Counted from the stretch's first letter, positions 1 through 7,701 are shown. The stretch: DNA of 25,217 bases from Anthropogastromicrobium sp963604075 (GCA_963604075.1 CAVCPW010000104.1:1-25217); one strand, 5' to 3'. Made by a program: numbers and translations. Notes: a model not told the origin generated them from the sequence alone.

Positions 1-93
1 CTGATGTGCTGTAGTTGGCTGCGTTGGCTGTGTCTGACGTGCTGTAGTCGGCTGCGTTGGCTGCGTCTGACGTGCTGTAGTCGGCTGCGTTGG
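1..93. repeat. 33-bp tandem repeat inside the zinc-ribbon protein gene
   Basis: Nearly three copies of a 33-bp unit (copies start at 1, 34 and 67) differ at only a few bases. Each encodes 11 residues on the minus strand, rich in Thr, Gln and Pro. The array continues beyond the left window edge as far as can be seen. Unit length is a multiple of three, so copy-number change would alter stalk length without breaking the frame. Confidence 0.85.
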
Positions 94-792
94 TGTCGCT
101 GTCGTAGTCGTAGTCGTTTCCTCAGCTGTTGTATGCTTTGTTGTCTTCTCCTCAGTGGTCTCCTCAGTAGTTTCTTCCTCAGTAGAAGTCTCCTCCTCAG
201 TAGAAGTCTCTTCCTCGGTGGAAGTTTCCTCCTCGGTGGTCTCATCTTTGGTAGAAGTCTCCTCCTCGGTACTGATTTCTTCCTCGCTTGTCTGTTCAAC
301 TACCGCTGGAAGCGTTGGCTTATTATTCTTCTTTGCTGATGTAAGCAGATTCACAGTAGCTGCACCTACAACAATTATTCCAATCAAGCAAATTACAATC
401 AAGCCACCTAAAATGCCATTTACTTTAGATTTTTTTGTCACTGACTCCTCGATGTCATCTGGCTCATTTGCAAAATATGCAGTAGCATACTGATCATCCT
501 CTTCATTATTATAAGAGTCATCATAGCCATTCTCAGCATCCTGATAATCGTCATCTTCATAAGAATTATTTTCTTCATAAGAATCATTATCCTCATAAGA
601 GCCATCTTCCTCATACCCTTCATAAGAATCTTCATTCTCATAATAATCCTCATCAGATGTCAGTTCATCATAATCCTGCAAATCTCTGCGTTTAAAAATA
701 GTGCCTGTACTCACAGAGGCCAAACTCTTACCACAAATCGGGCAGACCTTGGTTTTCTCTTCAAGCTTTGCACCACATTTTGGACATATCAT
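1..792 (-). CDS. Zinc-ribbon, single-pass membrane protein with repetitive Thr/Glu/Pro-rich tail (partial, 3' end outside window)
   Basis: Function not recognised. The ATG at 792-790 is preceded by an AAAGGA ribosome binding site, and 264 codons are open to the window edge. Residues 3-7 and 17-21 are CPKCG and CPICG, a four-cysteine zinc ribbon of the type found at the N-terminus of many Firmicutes membrane proteins. Residues 37-117 are very acidic and Tyr/Asn-rich (repeated SYE). One transmembrane helix spans about 126-150 (ILGGLIVICLIGIIVVGAA), followed by Lys/Asn. The rest, presumably outside the cell, is low complexity: repeated TSTEEE units, then TTT, then an 11-residue unit (QPTTARQTQPT-like) copied in tandem at the window edge. 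The tail may be a wall-spanning stalk for a C-terminal domain that cannot be seen here. The gene is monocistronic at its 5' end, with its own promoter. Confidence is high for a real gene and low for function. Confidence 0.85.
   Translation of the reverse strand, partial: MICPKCGAKLEEKTKVCPICGKSLASVSTGTIFKRRDLQDYDELTSDEDYYENEDSYEGYEEDGSYEDNDSYEENNSYEDDDYQDAENGYDDSYNNEEDDQYATAYFANEPDDIEESVTKKSKVNGILGGLIVICLIGIIVVGAATVNLLTSAKKNNKPTLPAVVEQTSEEEISTEEETSTKDETTEEETSTEEETSTEEETSTEEETTEETTEEKTTKHTTAEETTTTTTATPTQPTTARQTQPTQPTTARQTQPTQPTTAHQ
155..290. repeat. Imperfect 18-bp coding repeat (TSTEEE units)
   Basis: On the minus strand, degenerate 18-bp units encode TSTEEE and close variants, giving an alternating Thr/Glu tract directly after the membrane segment of the zinc-ribbon protein. 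The units vary at third positions and some are shortened (TTEE), so this is an older, drifting repeat compared with the 33-bp array. Confidence 0.7.
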
Positions 793-849
793 TCTCAAAT
801 TCCTTTCTGATTATCCTTATTTTGTTTTCTTCCTTATACTCCATTCTGT

Positions 850-878
850 ATTCTACTCTATCATTTCCAAAATTTCAA
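850..878 (-). promoter_or_regulatory. Sigma-A promoter of the zinc-ribbon protein gene
   Basis: Minus strand: -35 TTGAAA (878-873), 17-bp spacer, -10 TAGAAT (855-850). Each box is 5/6 to consensus. The predicted start lies about 50 nt before the AAAGGA site and ATG at 792. Confidence 0.6.
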
Positions 879-970
879 CCTATTTTCCTTGCTTTTCAAA
901 GTTATTCTAGCAGTCTTCATGAACGGTTTATCAATATTTATCAAATATAAGGAACCGGTTTTAATATTCA

Positions 971-1007
971 ACAAAGAAAAAGCCAGAGGAATCGCTTCCC
1001 CTGGCTT
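971..1007 (-). terminator. Rho-independent terminator of the isomerase gene
   Basis: On the minus strand, a 10-bp stem with one mismatch (arms 1007-998 and 989-980) around an 8-nt loop is followed by a T-rich run (979-971). It lies about 35 bp after the isomerase stop codon. Confidence 0.8.
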
Positions 1008-1044
1008 CGTTGCTTATTTTATCGGATTACTTTGTTATGTTCTG

Positions 1045-2463
1045 TTATCGGGTAACTATTTCAACCGGAACGTTTAAGATCTTTGCTACCTTTAAGATGG
1101 TATCAATGTGTCTTCCGGTTGCAGCTGCCATATGATGAGTCGGACCAGCCTCACTCCAACGGTTTACAAACTCTCTTGCACCACAGGTGAAACGTGTTCT
1201 CATGTTGGTATCACCAAAGGAAAGGATCGGTCCTTCCTCGTTTACACCCTCTGCAACAACAAACTTGAAGTGTCCATCAGCATCCTGTGTAATTGCCAGG
1301 TAAGTAACCGGGCCGGTGTATGGGTAGAACTGGGTCAGATAGCCGCCGCCTGTCTTTCCATGGAATACCTTAACGATCTTCATAGTTGGCTTCTTTGCGG
1401 AAATATCAGCGTCACCGCTTCCGGAATGACCGATAATACATATATCATCATTGAAGTCGATGGAGTACATCTCTGAAAGCTGTCCGGTACCAGAAATAGT
1501 CTTTAAGATGCTCATTGCCATAGCAACCTTCATATCACCCTCAACAGCGCAAGCGGTTCCCTGCTTGATTAACATGGAGAATGCCGGGATCAGCATACTA
1601 TCAAGGACACCAGCCTTGCCCTGTGCAAATCCATCGTAGTGGGATGCAATCAGTCCAAGATGCTCATCCTTAACCCACTTTTCGAATGCAACAACATACT
1701 TTGCCATATCCCAAACTTTCTCAATGGTTCCGCCACCCTCGATTTCGAAGGTATCCAGAATATCCTGAGCCTTTGCGCGGATGGCTTCCTCATCGGTCAC
1801 ATCGTCTGCGATTGCCCACATCTTCTCCCAGTCAAACTGCTTGGTATAAAGGAACATTCTGTTGTACAGGTTTGTCTCATCAATGTACAGATCCATCATA
1901 CCAGGATACGGTCTTCCAATCTGTGCAATATTGGTATCACGGAATCTTCTTCTTACCTGAGCTGCCTTACACCAATCCTCGATCTCTGCCTGAACAGCCG
2001 GGTCTCCGCCCTCAACAACGCCGGTAATAACGGCATGTCTCTTTCCAGCTCTCTCAAGATCTGCAACTGCCTCGCCTACAGCGCCGCATGCATAGCCTTC
2101 GCCCAGCCATGATGCGATATCGGTATGCTCATAATCCAGAGCTTTCAGCTTCTGAACATTTACTAAAACAACCGGAACATCTAGATCACGAATTGCCGGA
2201 AGCATGTTGTAAGATGTCGCATATGTAAGCATCTGAAGAAATACCAGATCAACATCTGCTGCACGGAACTTATCTCCTGCTTCCATAGCCTGCTCTTTTG
2301 TGGTAACCATTCCACCATCAACAATATCCACTGTATCCGGTATGGTCTTCTTGAATGCTGCATACTGAGCCTCAAACTCCGGTACAAGTGATGGGAACTG
2401 TGGAAGATATGCGCCTAATGCGATAGAAAATACACCGACTCTTGCTTTTGTGTTTACTAACAT
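1045..2463 (-). CDS. L-arabinose/L-fucose isomerase-family enzyme (substrate unknown)
   Basis: A 472-residue cytoplasmic aldose-ketose isomerase of the AraA/FucI fold. The residues that would bind Mn2+ align by spacing with those of AraA: E308 (AVEGD), E331 (SEMYS), H346 (GHSGSGD) and H443 or H444 (PTHHMA). E. coli AraA uses E306, E333, H350 and H450. The N-terminus (ARVGVFSIALGAYLPQF) is unlike canonical AraA, so the substrate may not be arabinose and no gene symbol is given. The start is the ATG at 2463, with GGAGG seven bases upstream at 2475-2471. A longer in-frame start at 2481 lacks a ribosome site. It diverges from an AraC regulator that probably controls it in response to sugar. The upstream region is duplicated; the left duplication breakpoint falls exactly at the ribosome site, which stays intact. 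Confidence 0.88.
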   Translation of the reverse strand: MLVNTKARVGVFSIALGAYLPQFPSLVPEFEAQYAAFKKTIPDTVDIVDGGMVTTKEQAMEAGDKFRAADVDLVFLQMLTYATSYNMLPAIRDLDVPVVLVNVQKLKALDYEHTDIASWLGEGYACGAVGEAVADLERAGKRHAVITGVVEGGDPAVQAEIEDWCKAAQVRRRFRDTNIAQIGRPYPGMMDLYIDETNLYNRMFLYTKQFDWEKMWAIADDVTDEEAIRAKAQDILDTFEIEGGGTIEKVWDMAKYVVAFEKWVKDEHLGLIASHYDGFAQGKAGVLDSMLIPAFSMLIKQGTACAVEGDMKVAMAMSILKTISGTGQLSEMYSIDFNDDICIIGHSGSGDADISAKKPTMKIVKVFHGKTGGGYLTQFYPYTGPVTYLAITQDADGHFKFVVAEGVNEEGPILSFGDTNMRTRFTCGAREFVNRWSEAGPTHHMAAATGRHIDTILKVAKILNVPVEIVTR

Positions 2464-2532
2464 AATGAATCCTCCATTCATTTACGTATATTTTTTGGCT
2501 TGCCGATTTTTGTTTTGCCAATCTCTAATTAC

Positions 2533-2561
2533 AGTATTATTATACAAAAGTAATGTGTCAA
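2533..2561 (-). promoter_or_regulatory. Isomerase gene promoter (copy A; second copy at 2941-2969)
   Basis: Minus strand: a perfect -35 TTGACA (2561-2556), 17-bp spacer, -10 AATACT (2538-2533, 4/6). A TATAAT sits inside the spacer at a non-productive 11-bp distance. The duplicate at 2941-2969 points the same way, so transcripts from it would run through the truncated regulator copy into the isomerase gene. Confidence 0.5.
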
Positions 2562-2684
2562 AAGCAATCACTTTCGGCACATTTATCACCTTATTCCGAC
2601 CCTTTTGGGCACTGGCGGTTTTGCGAATGGCATACTGTGAGCTTATAATTTCTTGTTTTTCTAATCTTTCAAAAATAAAATGTA

Positions 2685-2709
2685 CTTTTCTTGAAAAGTG
2701 ATGTATAAT
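2685..2709 (+). promoter_or_regulatory. Regulator promoter region, copy A, with perfect dyad before the -10
   Basis: The palindrome CTTTTCTTGAAAAG (2685-2698) lies immediately upstream of a perfect -10 TATAAT (2704-2709). The -35 is weak (TGTACT, 17 bp from the -10). In this copy the promoter would drive only the truncated regulator and read on into copy B. The dyad could be an operator because it lies where a repressor would block RNA polymerase (inference). Confidence 0.45.
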
Positions 2710-2772
2710 AGTCAAATCAGGCTTCATCGTTTTTTATACATTCAAAAAACTTGGGAGGAGGTTTACTTTACT

Positions 2773-2961
2773 GTGTGTGATACGTACGACATTACTTATT
2801 CTGACTTAAATCCAACCTTATATTTTGCCGGTAAACGCACGGTGACAGAATCAAATTCTTCGCATACACATGATGCACCCTCCATTCATTTACGTATATT
2901 TTTTGGCTTGCCGATTTTTGTTTTGCCAATCTCTAATTACAGTATTATTATACAAAAGTAA
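2773..2961 (+). pseudogene. Truncated AraC regulator, N-terminal part only (from the duplication)
   Basis: The GTG at 2773 with the same upstream GGGAGGAGG as the intact gene opens a reading frame identical to the first 35 codons of the downstream AraC regulator. At the duplication joint it runs into the control region of copy B and stops at 2961, giving about 62 residues. It keeps the start of the cupin fold (THDAP) but lacks the rest of the sensor domain and all of the helix-turn-helix. It is almost certainly non-functional, though it keeps its promoter and ribosome site and could be translated. Confidence 0.8.
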
Positions 2962-3286
2962 TGTGTCAAAAGCAATCACTTTCGGCACATTTATCACCTT
3001 ATTCCGACCCTTTTGGGCACTGGCGGTTTTGCGAATGGCATACTGTGAGCTTATAATTTCTTGTTTTTCTAATCTTTCAAAAATAAAATGTACTTTTCTT
3101 GAAAAGTGATGTATAATAGTCAAATCAGGCTTCATCGTTTTTTATACATTCAAAAAACTTGGGAGGAGGTTTACTTTACTGTGTGTGATACGTACGACAT
3201 TACTTATTCTGACTTAAATCCAACCTTATATTTTGCCGGTAAACGCACGGTGACAGAATCAAATTCTTCGCATACACATGATGCAC
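2879..3286. repeat. 408-bp tandem duplication, copy B
   Basis: Second copy of the segment at 2471-2878, with no difference found. Its right end lies inside the intact AraC gene, so this copy supplies the promoter and start of the functional regulator. Its minus-strand promoter (2941-2969) points toward the isomerase through copy A. Confidence 0.95.
3093..3117 (+). promoter_or_regulatory. Promoter and putative operator of the intact AraC gene (copy B)
   Basis: Perfect -10 TATAAT at 3112-3117, preceded by the 14-bp palindrome CTTTTCTTGAAAAG at 3093-3106. The -35 match is poor, as expected for an activator-dependent or autoregulated promoter. Transcription would begin about 60 nt before the GTG start at 3181, so the in-frame starts at 3106 and 3109 lie upstream of the transcript. 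Confidence 0.5.
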
Positions 3287-4038
3287 CTGAACTTTTCATC
3301 GTGCTTTCCGGAGATTTGGCAGTCTGGATAAATGGCACCACACTTCCGCTGTCATCCGGTGATATTGTCTGTGTACCACCTCGCACCCCGCATCATACGG
3401 TCATGACCGTCCAAGATAATCCTGCTATTGTATTTTTCACTTCATTTTCTAACTTTCACTTTAAGGGAATGGAACCAAATTGTCTGGAATTTCCGGGAGG
3501 TTCGCCAGTTCTTCACACAGACGGACTTGTACGCCAGGACATCACCAATCTGTGCCTGCGCATGATCTCTGAACGCTACAGCAATCAGGTCGGTCAATAC
3601 TTTATGCAGAAGGCATATCTAACACAGCTTCTGATGACCATCATTCGTCAGATCACCATCCCTCCAAAACAAAGCTGCTCACCTGTCACATTTGAAACTC
3701 ACCATAAGACATATGTGGTCAGCGAGATTCGCCAATACTTGAGTAATCACTATGCAGAGAAGATTTCACTTGATCTGATTGCCCGAAACATGTATTTAAG
3801 CTCTGCTTATATATCAAAGATTTTTAAAGAAGAGACAGGCGAGGCACCAATTAATTATCTGATCAAGATGCGATTAGATCGTGCCCGCATTCAGCTTGAA
3901 TCCGACAGCACTCAAAGCATCAAGGCAATCTCAAACAGCGTTGGCTATGAGGATGTGTACTATTTCAGTAAATTATTTAAGAAATATTATGGTATGTCTC
4001 CTGTGCATTACAGGAGTAAGTTTCGCAAAGTCGTATAA
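3181..4038 (+). CDS. AraC-family transcriptional regulator, cupin plus HTH_18
   Basis: A 285-residue cytoplasmic regulator. The N-terminal half is a cupin-type ligand-binding domain (THDAPELFIVLSG, then SGDIVCVPPRTPHH). The C-terminal ~100 residues form the paired helix-turn-helix of AraC/XylS proteins (EKISLDLIARNMYLSSAYIS, then SIKAISNSVGYEDVYYFSKL and a Y.MSP.HYR end). The GTG start at 3181 was chosen because AGGAGG lies 11 bases upstream and the promoter -10 overlaps the longer ORF start. It diverges from the isomerase gene and is its probable sugar-responsive regulator (inference). Its first 35 codons are repeated upstream by the 408-bp duplication. The family assignment is firm; the effector is unknown. 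Confidence 0.9.
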   Translation: MCDTYDITYSDLNPTLYFAGKRTVTESNSSHTHDAPELFIVLSGDLAVWINGTTLPLSSGDIVCVPPRTPHHTVMTVQDNPAIVFFTSFSNFHFKGMEPNCLEFPGGSPVLHTDGLVRQDITNLCLRMISERYSNQVGQYFMQKAYLTQLLMTIIRQITIPPKQSCSPVTFETHHKTYVVSEIRQYLSNHYAEKISLDLIARNMYLSSAYISKIFKEETGEAPINYLIKMRLDRARIQLESDSTQSIKAISNSVGYEDVYYFSKLFKKYYGMSPVHYRSKFRKVV

Positions 4039-4056
4039 ACAGAATGCAAAACAAAA

Positions 4057-4083
4057 AAGCCGGGCTTTCACCCGACTTTTTTT
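4057..4083 (+). terminator. Terminator of the AraC gene, possibly bidirectional
   Basis: An 8-bp stem with one mismatch (4057-4064 with 4071-4078), loop CTTTCA and a run of seven T (4077-4083). A-runs on the left allow termination of the converging minus-strand gene as well. Confidence 0.8.
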
Positions 4084-4119
4084 ATTTCTTATATTTTTTC
4101 TTTGCAACTCAATCTTTCA

Positions 4120-5421
4120 TTACTGCAATCCAACCCAGCTTCTCAATACTCTGAAATCTGCCGGTCCCTGATTGAAGAGAAGATCTAAAAGATTGGCTTC
4201 ACTGTAATTTTCGCCCTGCTGTGCAGCCATCGTAGCCTCAATCTCTGTAATCTGCAGATAATCAATTGTAGCTGCCACATATCTTCCAGGATTTGCTAAA
4301 ACCATGTTATATACATTTGTGCCGTAATCATCTGTACTTGCATCACCAAAATACTGGTTGCAAAGGTCAATCACCTCTGCTTCTCCCCAGCCTCCTGCAT
4401 GTACAGAAATATCTGCAACACCATACAAAGCATATGTCATTCTTGTGGATGCAATCAAATACTGCTTCATCGCATCATCAAAACGCTCATCATTTAAGTA
4501 TGCACGGATAACACCAAATTCTGTCCAACCATCTGTAAATCCACTGCATGCAAGACTCTTCTTGAGTACACTAGAAGATGCACTGACTGTATCATATGCA
4601 TATTCGGTATCCGGTGCACTCTTCGTAAAGCTTGCAGAAACCATCTGTAACGTAGAATCAGCTGCCGAAAGGCTTGTCATAGTATCATGGTTTGTATTTG
4701 CTTCATCTGCCAGAGTGGAACGGAATGTTTCCCACGTACCATCAATGCCACTATACTTCTTAAGAATATAATTATAATAATCAACACCGCCTTCAATACT
4801 GCACAATGCTACTCCATCTGCTGCTTCTGCTACACTGGCATACTGCTCACCTTCCATCTCGTAATTCAGTGCATCAAGAACTACATCGTATGTCTTCGCC
4901 TGTGAATCAGTAAGATGTGTTCTGTCATATGTTTTAAGTTCTGCAAGTGTTACCGTTAAATTCTCATTTCCAAGCTTCAGATAATCCGCATTTGCAGCTA
5001 CTGCCTCTTCCAGATTTGTGATGAACTCATCAAAATCTGACTGCTCTACTTCATAATTGCCATCATCTGACTGATCGGCATTGCCATTTCCTGAAGGATC
5101 ACTCTCTGCACCAGTCTGCGCCTCTGCATTCTCATTGCTGCCGGTTGCTTCTGTCTGCAGCTCGTTTGTCATATCCTCGCTGTTGCCGTCACCTGTCTGA
5201 TTCTGTGACTTGTCACTCTCTGCTCCATCAGATGCTTTTTTAGTGCTTGCTTCCTGTTTTTCCTGCTTTGCCACACTCTTTGTCTGGCCAAGTGATAATG
5301 CAATTCCTCCTGCAGTCAATCCTGCGATCAGAACAACTACCAACACAACCGGCAGCCACAAACGCATCATCATAATTCTGTGCTTCTGTTTTCTGAGCTT
5401 CTTTCTATCTTCCGAATTCAT
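4120..5421 (-). CDS. Membrane-anchored DUF885-like protein, apparently without the metal-binding motif
   Basis: 433 residues from the ATG at 5421 (AAAGG upstream). A longer ORF to 5532 was rejected because a promoter -10 (5528-5523) overlaps its start. A basic N-terminus and one transmembrane helix (about 20-43) give an anchored protein facing outward. Then come about 80 residues of Glu/Gln/Asn/Ser-rich linker. From about residue 130 the sequence resembles DUF885 proteins: DRTHLTDSQAKTYDVVLDAL, GGVDYYNYILKKYSGIDGTW, DISVHAGGWGEAE and a C-terminal NPGRYVAATIDYLQI...LLFNQGP. Typical DUF885 proteins are larger and carry an HEA.PGH-type motif before FVEGWA. Here the corresponding stretch is short and reads FTDGWTEFG, with no HExxH- or HExxGH-like motif. 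It may be a catalytically dead binding protein. Family assignment is moderate confidence, from memory of motifs. Confidence 0.65.
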   Translation of the reverse strand: MNSEDRKKLRKQKHRIMMMRLWLPVVLVVVLIAGLTAGGIALSLGQTKSVAKQEKQEASTKKASDGAESDKSQNQTGDGNSEDMTNELQTEATGSNENAEAQTGAESDPSGNGNADQSDDGNYEVEQSDFDEFITNLEEAVAANADYLKLGNENLTVTLAELKTYDRTHLTDSQAKTYDVVLDALNYEMEGEQYASVAEAADGVALCSIEGGVDYYNYILKKYSGIDGTWETFRSTLADEANTNHDTMTSLSAADSTLQMVSASFTKSAPDTEYAYDTVSASSSVLKKSLACSGFTDGWTEFGVIRAYLNDERFDDAMKQYLIASTRMTYALYGVADISVHAGGWGEAEVIDLCNQYFGDASTDDYGTNVYNMVLANPGRYVAATIDYLQITEIEATMAAQQGENYSEANLLDLLFNQGPADFRVLRSWVGLQ

Positions 5422-5522
5422 CTCAATCCAGCCTTTCTCTTTTTCTAGTTCTTGACTAAGCCGTTTTGCTGCTTTGCCACTCCTCTGTTTTTGCATAAAA
5501 CGACACATCAACCGATACGCAC

Positions 5523-5551
5523 AGTATAGCATGATTTTTTCCTACAGACAA
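5523..5551 (-). promoter_or_regulatory. Promoter of the DUF885-like gene
   Basis: Minus strand: -35 TTGTCT (5551-5546), 17-bp spacer, -10 TATACT (5528-5523) with a TG extension (TGC). It decides the start codon: ATG 5532 lies within the promoter, so translation should begin at 5421. Confidence 0.55.
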
Positions 5552-5571
5552 TTGGTTTTCTCACGTTTTTC

Positions 5572-5600
5572 TTGCAATCTTTCGTTTCGAGTGGTATCAT
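5572..5600 (+). promoter_or_regulatory. Promoter of metG
   Basis: -35 TTGCAA (5572-5577), 17-bp spacer, -10 TATCAT (5595-5600, 5/6). It gives a leader of about 100 nt before the metG ATG. The leader shows no T-box or SAM-riboswitch signature. A small GC hairpin (5674-5688) sits near its 3' end. Confidence 0.5.
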
Positions 5601-5706
5601 ATTTTATATCTGTGCTATATTTTTTAGCTCTATACCAATTAAGGCATCGTAAAATTAGCACTCTGAAAAAACAGCCCGCTTTTGCGGCAGAAAGTGAGAA
5701 AAAACC

Positions 5707-7701
5707 ATGAATAAACCGTATTACATCACCACGGCCATTGCTTACACTTCCGGCAAGCCGCACATTGGAAACACCTACGAGATCGTGCTGGCAGATTCTA
5801 TTGCCAGATTCAAGCGAATGCAGGGATATGATGTGCGCTTCCAGACAGGTACGGACGAGCATGGTCAGAAGATCGAGTTAAAGGCTGCCGAAGCAGGCAA
5901 GACCCCAAAGCAGTTTGTTGATGAGGTGGCAGGCGAGATCAAGAAGACCTTCGACCTGATGAACACCTCTTATGATAAATTTATCCGTACCACTGACGAC
6001 TATCATGAAAAGCAGGTTCAGAAGATCTTTAAGAAGCTCTACGACAAGGGTGATATCTATAAGAGCGAGTACGAGGGTATGTACTGCACTCCGTGTGAGT
6101 CTTTCTTCACTGCTTCCCAGTTAGTTGACGGAAAATGCCCGGACTGTGGACGTCCATGTACACCGGCTAAGGAAGAGGCATATTTCTTCCGTATGAGCAA
6201 ATATGCAGATAAGCTTATTTCTTATATTAATGAGCATCCAGATTTTATTCAGCCAGAATCCCGCAAGAATGAGATGATGAACAACTTCCTTCTCCCGGGT
6301 CTGCAGGATCTGTGCGTTTCCCGTACATCCTTCAAATGGGGCATTCCTGTTGACTTTGATCCAAAGCATGTTGTTTATGTATGGATTGACGCTCTGAGCA
6401 ACTATATCACAGGTCTTGGCTTTGATCTGGACGGAAACAGCGATCCGATGTTTGAAAAATACTGGCCGGCTGATCTTCACCTGATTGGAAAGGATATCCT
6501 TCGTTTCCACACTATCTACTGGCCGATCATGCTGATGGCTCTCGATTTACCGCTTCCAAAGCAGGTATTTGGCCATCCGTGGCTGCTTCAGGGCGATGGC
6601 AAGATGAGTAAGTCAAAAGGAAATGTTATCTATGCCGATGAGCTGGTTCATTTCTTCGGTGTTGATGCCGTTCGTTATTTCGTACTTCACGAAATGCCAT
6701 TTGAAAACGACGGTGTGATTTCTTGGGATCTGATGATCGAGCGTATGAACTCTGATCTGGCAAATACCCTTGGAAATCTGGTAAATCGTACCATCTCCAT
6801 GACAAACAAGTACTTCGACGGCGTTGCTGTAAATTATGGTGTAAACGAGCCGGTTGATGATTCCTTATTTGAGGTTGTTACTTCCACAGCATCTAAGGTT
6901 ACTGCTCGCATGGATAAGCTTCGTGTCGCAGATGCTATCACCGAGATCTTTACTCTGTTCAAGCGCTGCAACAAGTATATCGACGAGACTGCTCCGTGGG
7001 TACTGGCTAAGGATGATGCAAAGAAGGAACGTCTGTCCACCGTTATGTACAACTTAATTGACAGTATCTTAATCGGTGCTTCTTTACTTGAGCCATTCAT
7101 GCCAGAGACTGCAAATAAGATCGCTGCTTCTTTAAATGCACCGCTTCGCACAATGGAGCAGACTTCCACAATGGGTACATATCCATCTGGAAACAAGGTT
7201 ACCGACCAGCCGCAGATTCTGTTTGCACGTGTCGATGCTGCTAAGATGATGGACGAAGTTAATGCACTGATGGAGTCCAAGAAGGCTGCTGCACAGGCCG
7301 CTGCTCCGGCTGAAAATGCTGATGAGGCTAAGGATAATAGTGCTGATGAGGCTGTTATCGACATTGAGCCAAAGGAAGAAATCACGTATGAGGACTTCAC
7401 AAAGATGCAATTTCAGGTAGGCGAGATTATTTCCTGCGAGGCCGTAAAGAAGTCCAAGAAGCTTCTGTGCTCTCAGGTTAAGATTGGCTCTCAGGTTAAA
7501 CAGATCGTTTCCGGTATCAAGGCTTATTACACACCAGAGGAGATGGTTGGCAAGAAGGTTATGGTTCTTGTAAACTTAAAGCCAGCAAAACTTGCAGGTG
7601 TTGTATCTGAGGGTATGCTGCTGTGTGCAGAGGATGCAGATGGAAATCTTGCACTAATGACACCTGAGAAAGTTATGCCAGCTGGCGCGGAAATTTGTTA
7701 A
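5707..7701 (+). CDS. metG: Methionyl-tRNA synthetase with C-terminal tRNA-binding domain
   Basis: A 664-residue class Ia synthetase that charges tRNA-Met with methionine in the cytoplasm. The HIGH signature reads HIGN (19-22) and the KMSKS loop is exact (299-303). A zinc-binding insertion has two CxxC pairs (C127/C130 and C144/C147). The anticodon-binding helical domain follows, then an Ala/Glu/Asp-rich linker (about 522-558) and an EMAP/Trbp111-like tRNA-binding domain (about 560-664, FQVGEIISCE...VNLKPAKLAGVVSEGM) used for dimerisation and tRNA affinity. Length matches two-domain bacterial MetG proteins. The ribosome site before ATG 5707 is weak (AAAGTGAG). The gene is monocistronic between its own promoter and a strong shared terminator. 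Confidence 0.98.
   Translation: MNKPYYITTAIAYTSGKPHIGNTYEIVLADSIARFKRMQGYDVRFQTGTDEHGQKIELKAAEAGKTPKQFVDEVAGEIKKTFDLMNTSYDKFIRTTDDYHEKQVQKIFKKLYDKGDIYKSEYEGMYCTPCESFFTASQLVDGKCPDCGRPCTPAKEEAYFFRMSKYADKLISYINEHPDFIQPESRKNEMMNNFLLPGLQDLCVSRTSFKWGIPVDFDPKHVVYVWIDALSNYITGLGFDLDGNSDPMFEKYWPADLHLIGKDILRFHTIYWPIMLMALDLPLPKQVFGHPWLLQGDGKMSKSKGNVIYADELVHFFGVDAVRYFVLHEMPFENDGVISWDLMIERMNSDLANTLGNLVNRTISMTNKYFDGVAVNYGVNEPVDDSLFEVVTSTASKVTARMDKLRVADAITEIFTLFKRCNKYIDETAPWVLAKDDAKKERLSTVMYNLIDSILIGASLLEPFMPETANKIAASLNAPLRTMEQTSTMGTYPSGNKVTDQPQILFARVDAAKMMDEVNALMESKKAAAQAAAPAENADEAKDNSADEAVIDIEPKEEITYEDFTKMQFQVGEIISCEAVKKSKKLLCSQVKIGSQVKQIVSGIKAYYTPEEMVGKKVMVLVNLKPAKLAGVVSEGMLLCAEDADGNLALMTPEKVMPAGAEIC

Larger units (their letters stand above)
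2471..2878. repeat. 408-bp tandem duplication, copy A
   Basis: This segment matches 2879-3286 base for base, as far as I can read, with an offset of exactly 408. It runs from the isomerase ribosome binding site through the divergent promoters to codon 35 of the AraC gene. Identity stops abruptly on both sides (2470/2878 differ, 2880/3288 differ), with only about 1 bp of junction microhomology. That fits a recent illegitimate tandem duplication or an assembly artefact. Confidence 0.95.

Noticed and set aside
438..653. 71-residue Met/Ile/Lys-rich minus-strand ORF
   Set aside because: It is an out-of-frame shadow of the acidic Tyr/Glu/Asp region of the zinc-ribbon protein.
5422..5532. N-terminal extension of the DUF885-like protein
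   Set aside because: Its ATG overlaps a good promoter, and the codons (CTA, CGG, AGG) are unlike the rest of the gene.
5601..5706. T-box or SAM riboswitch in the metG leader
   Set aside because: The leader is only about 100 nt and shows no T-box sequence, specifier stem or SAM-aptamer landmarks. The small GC hairpin has a U-run only on the minus strand.
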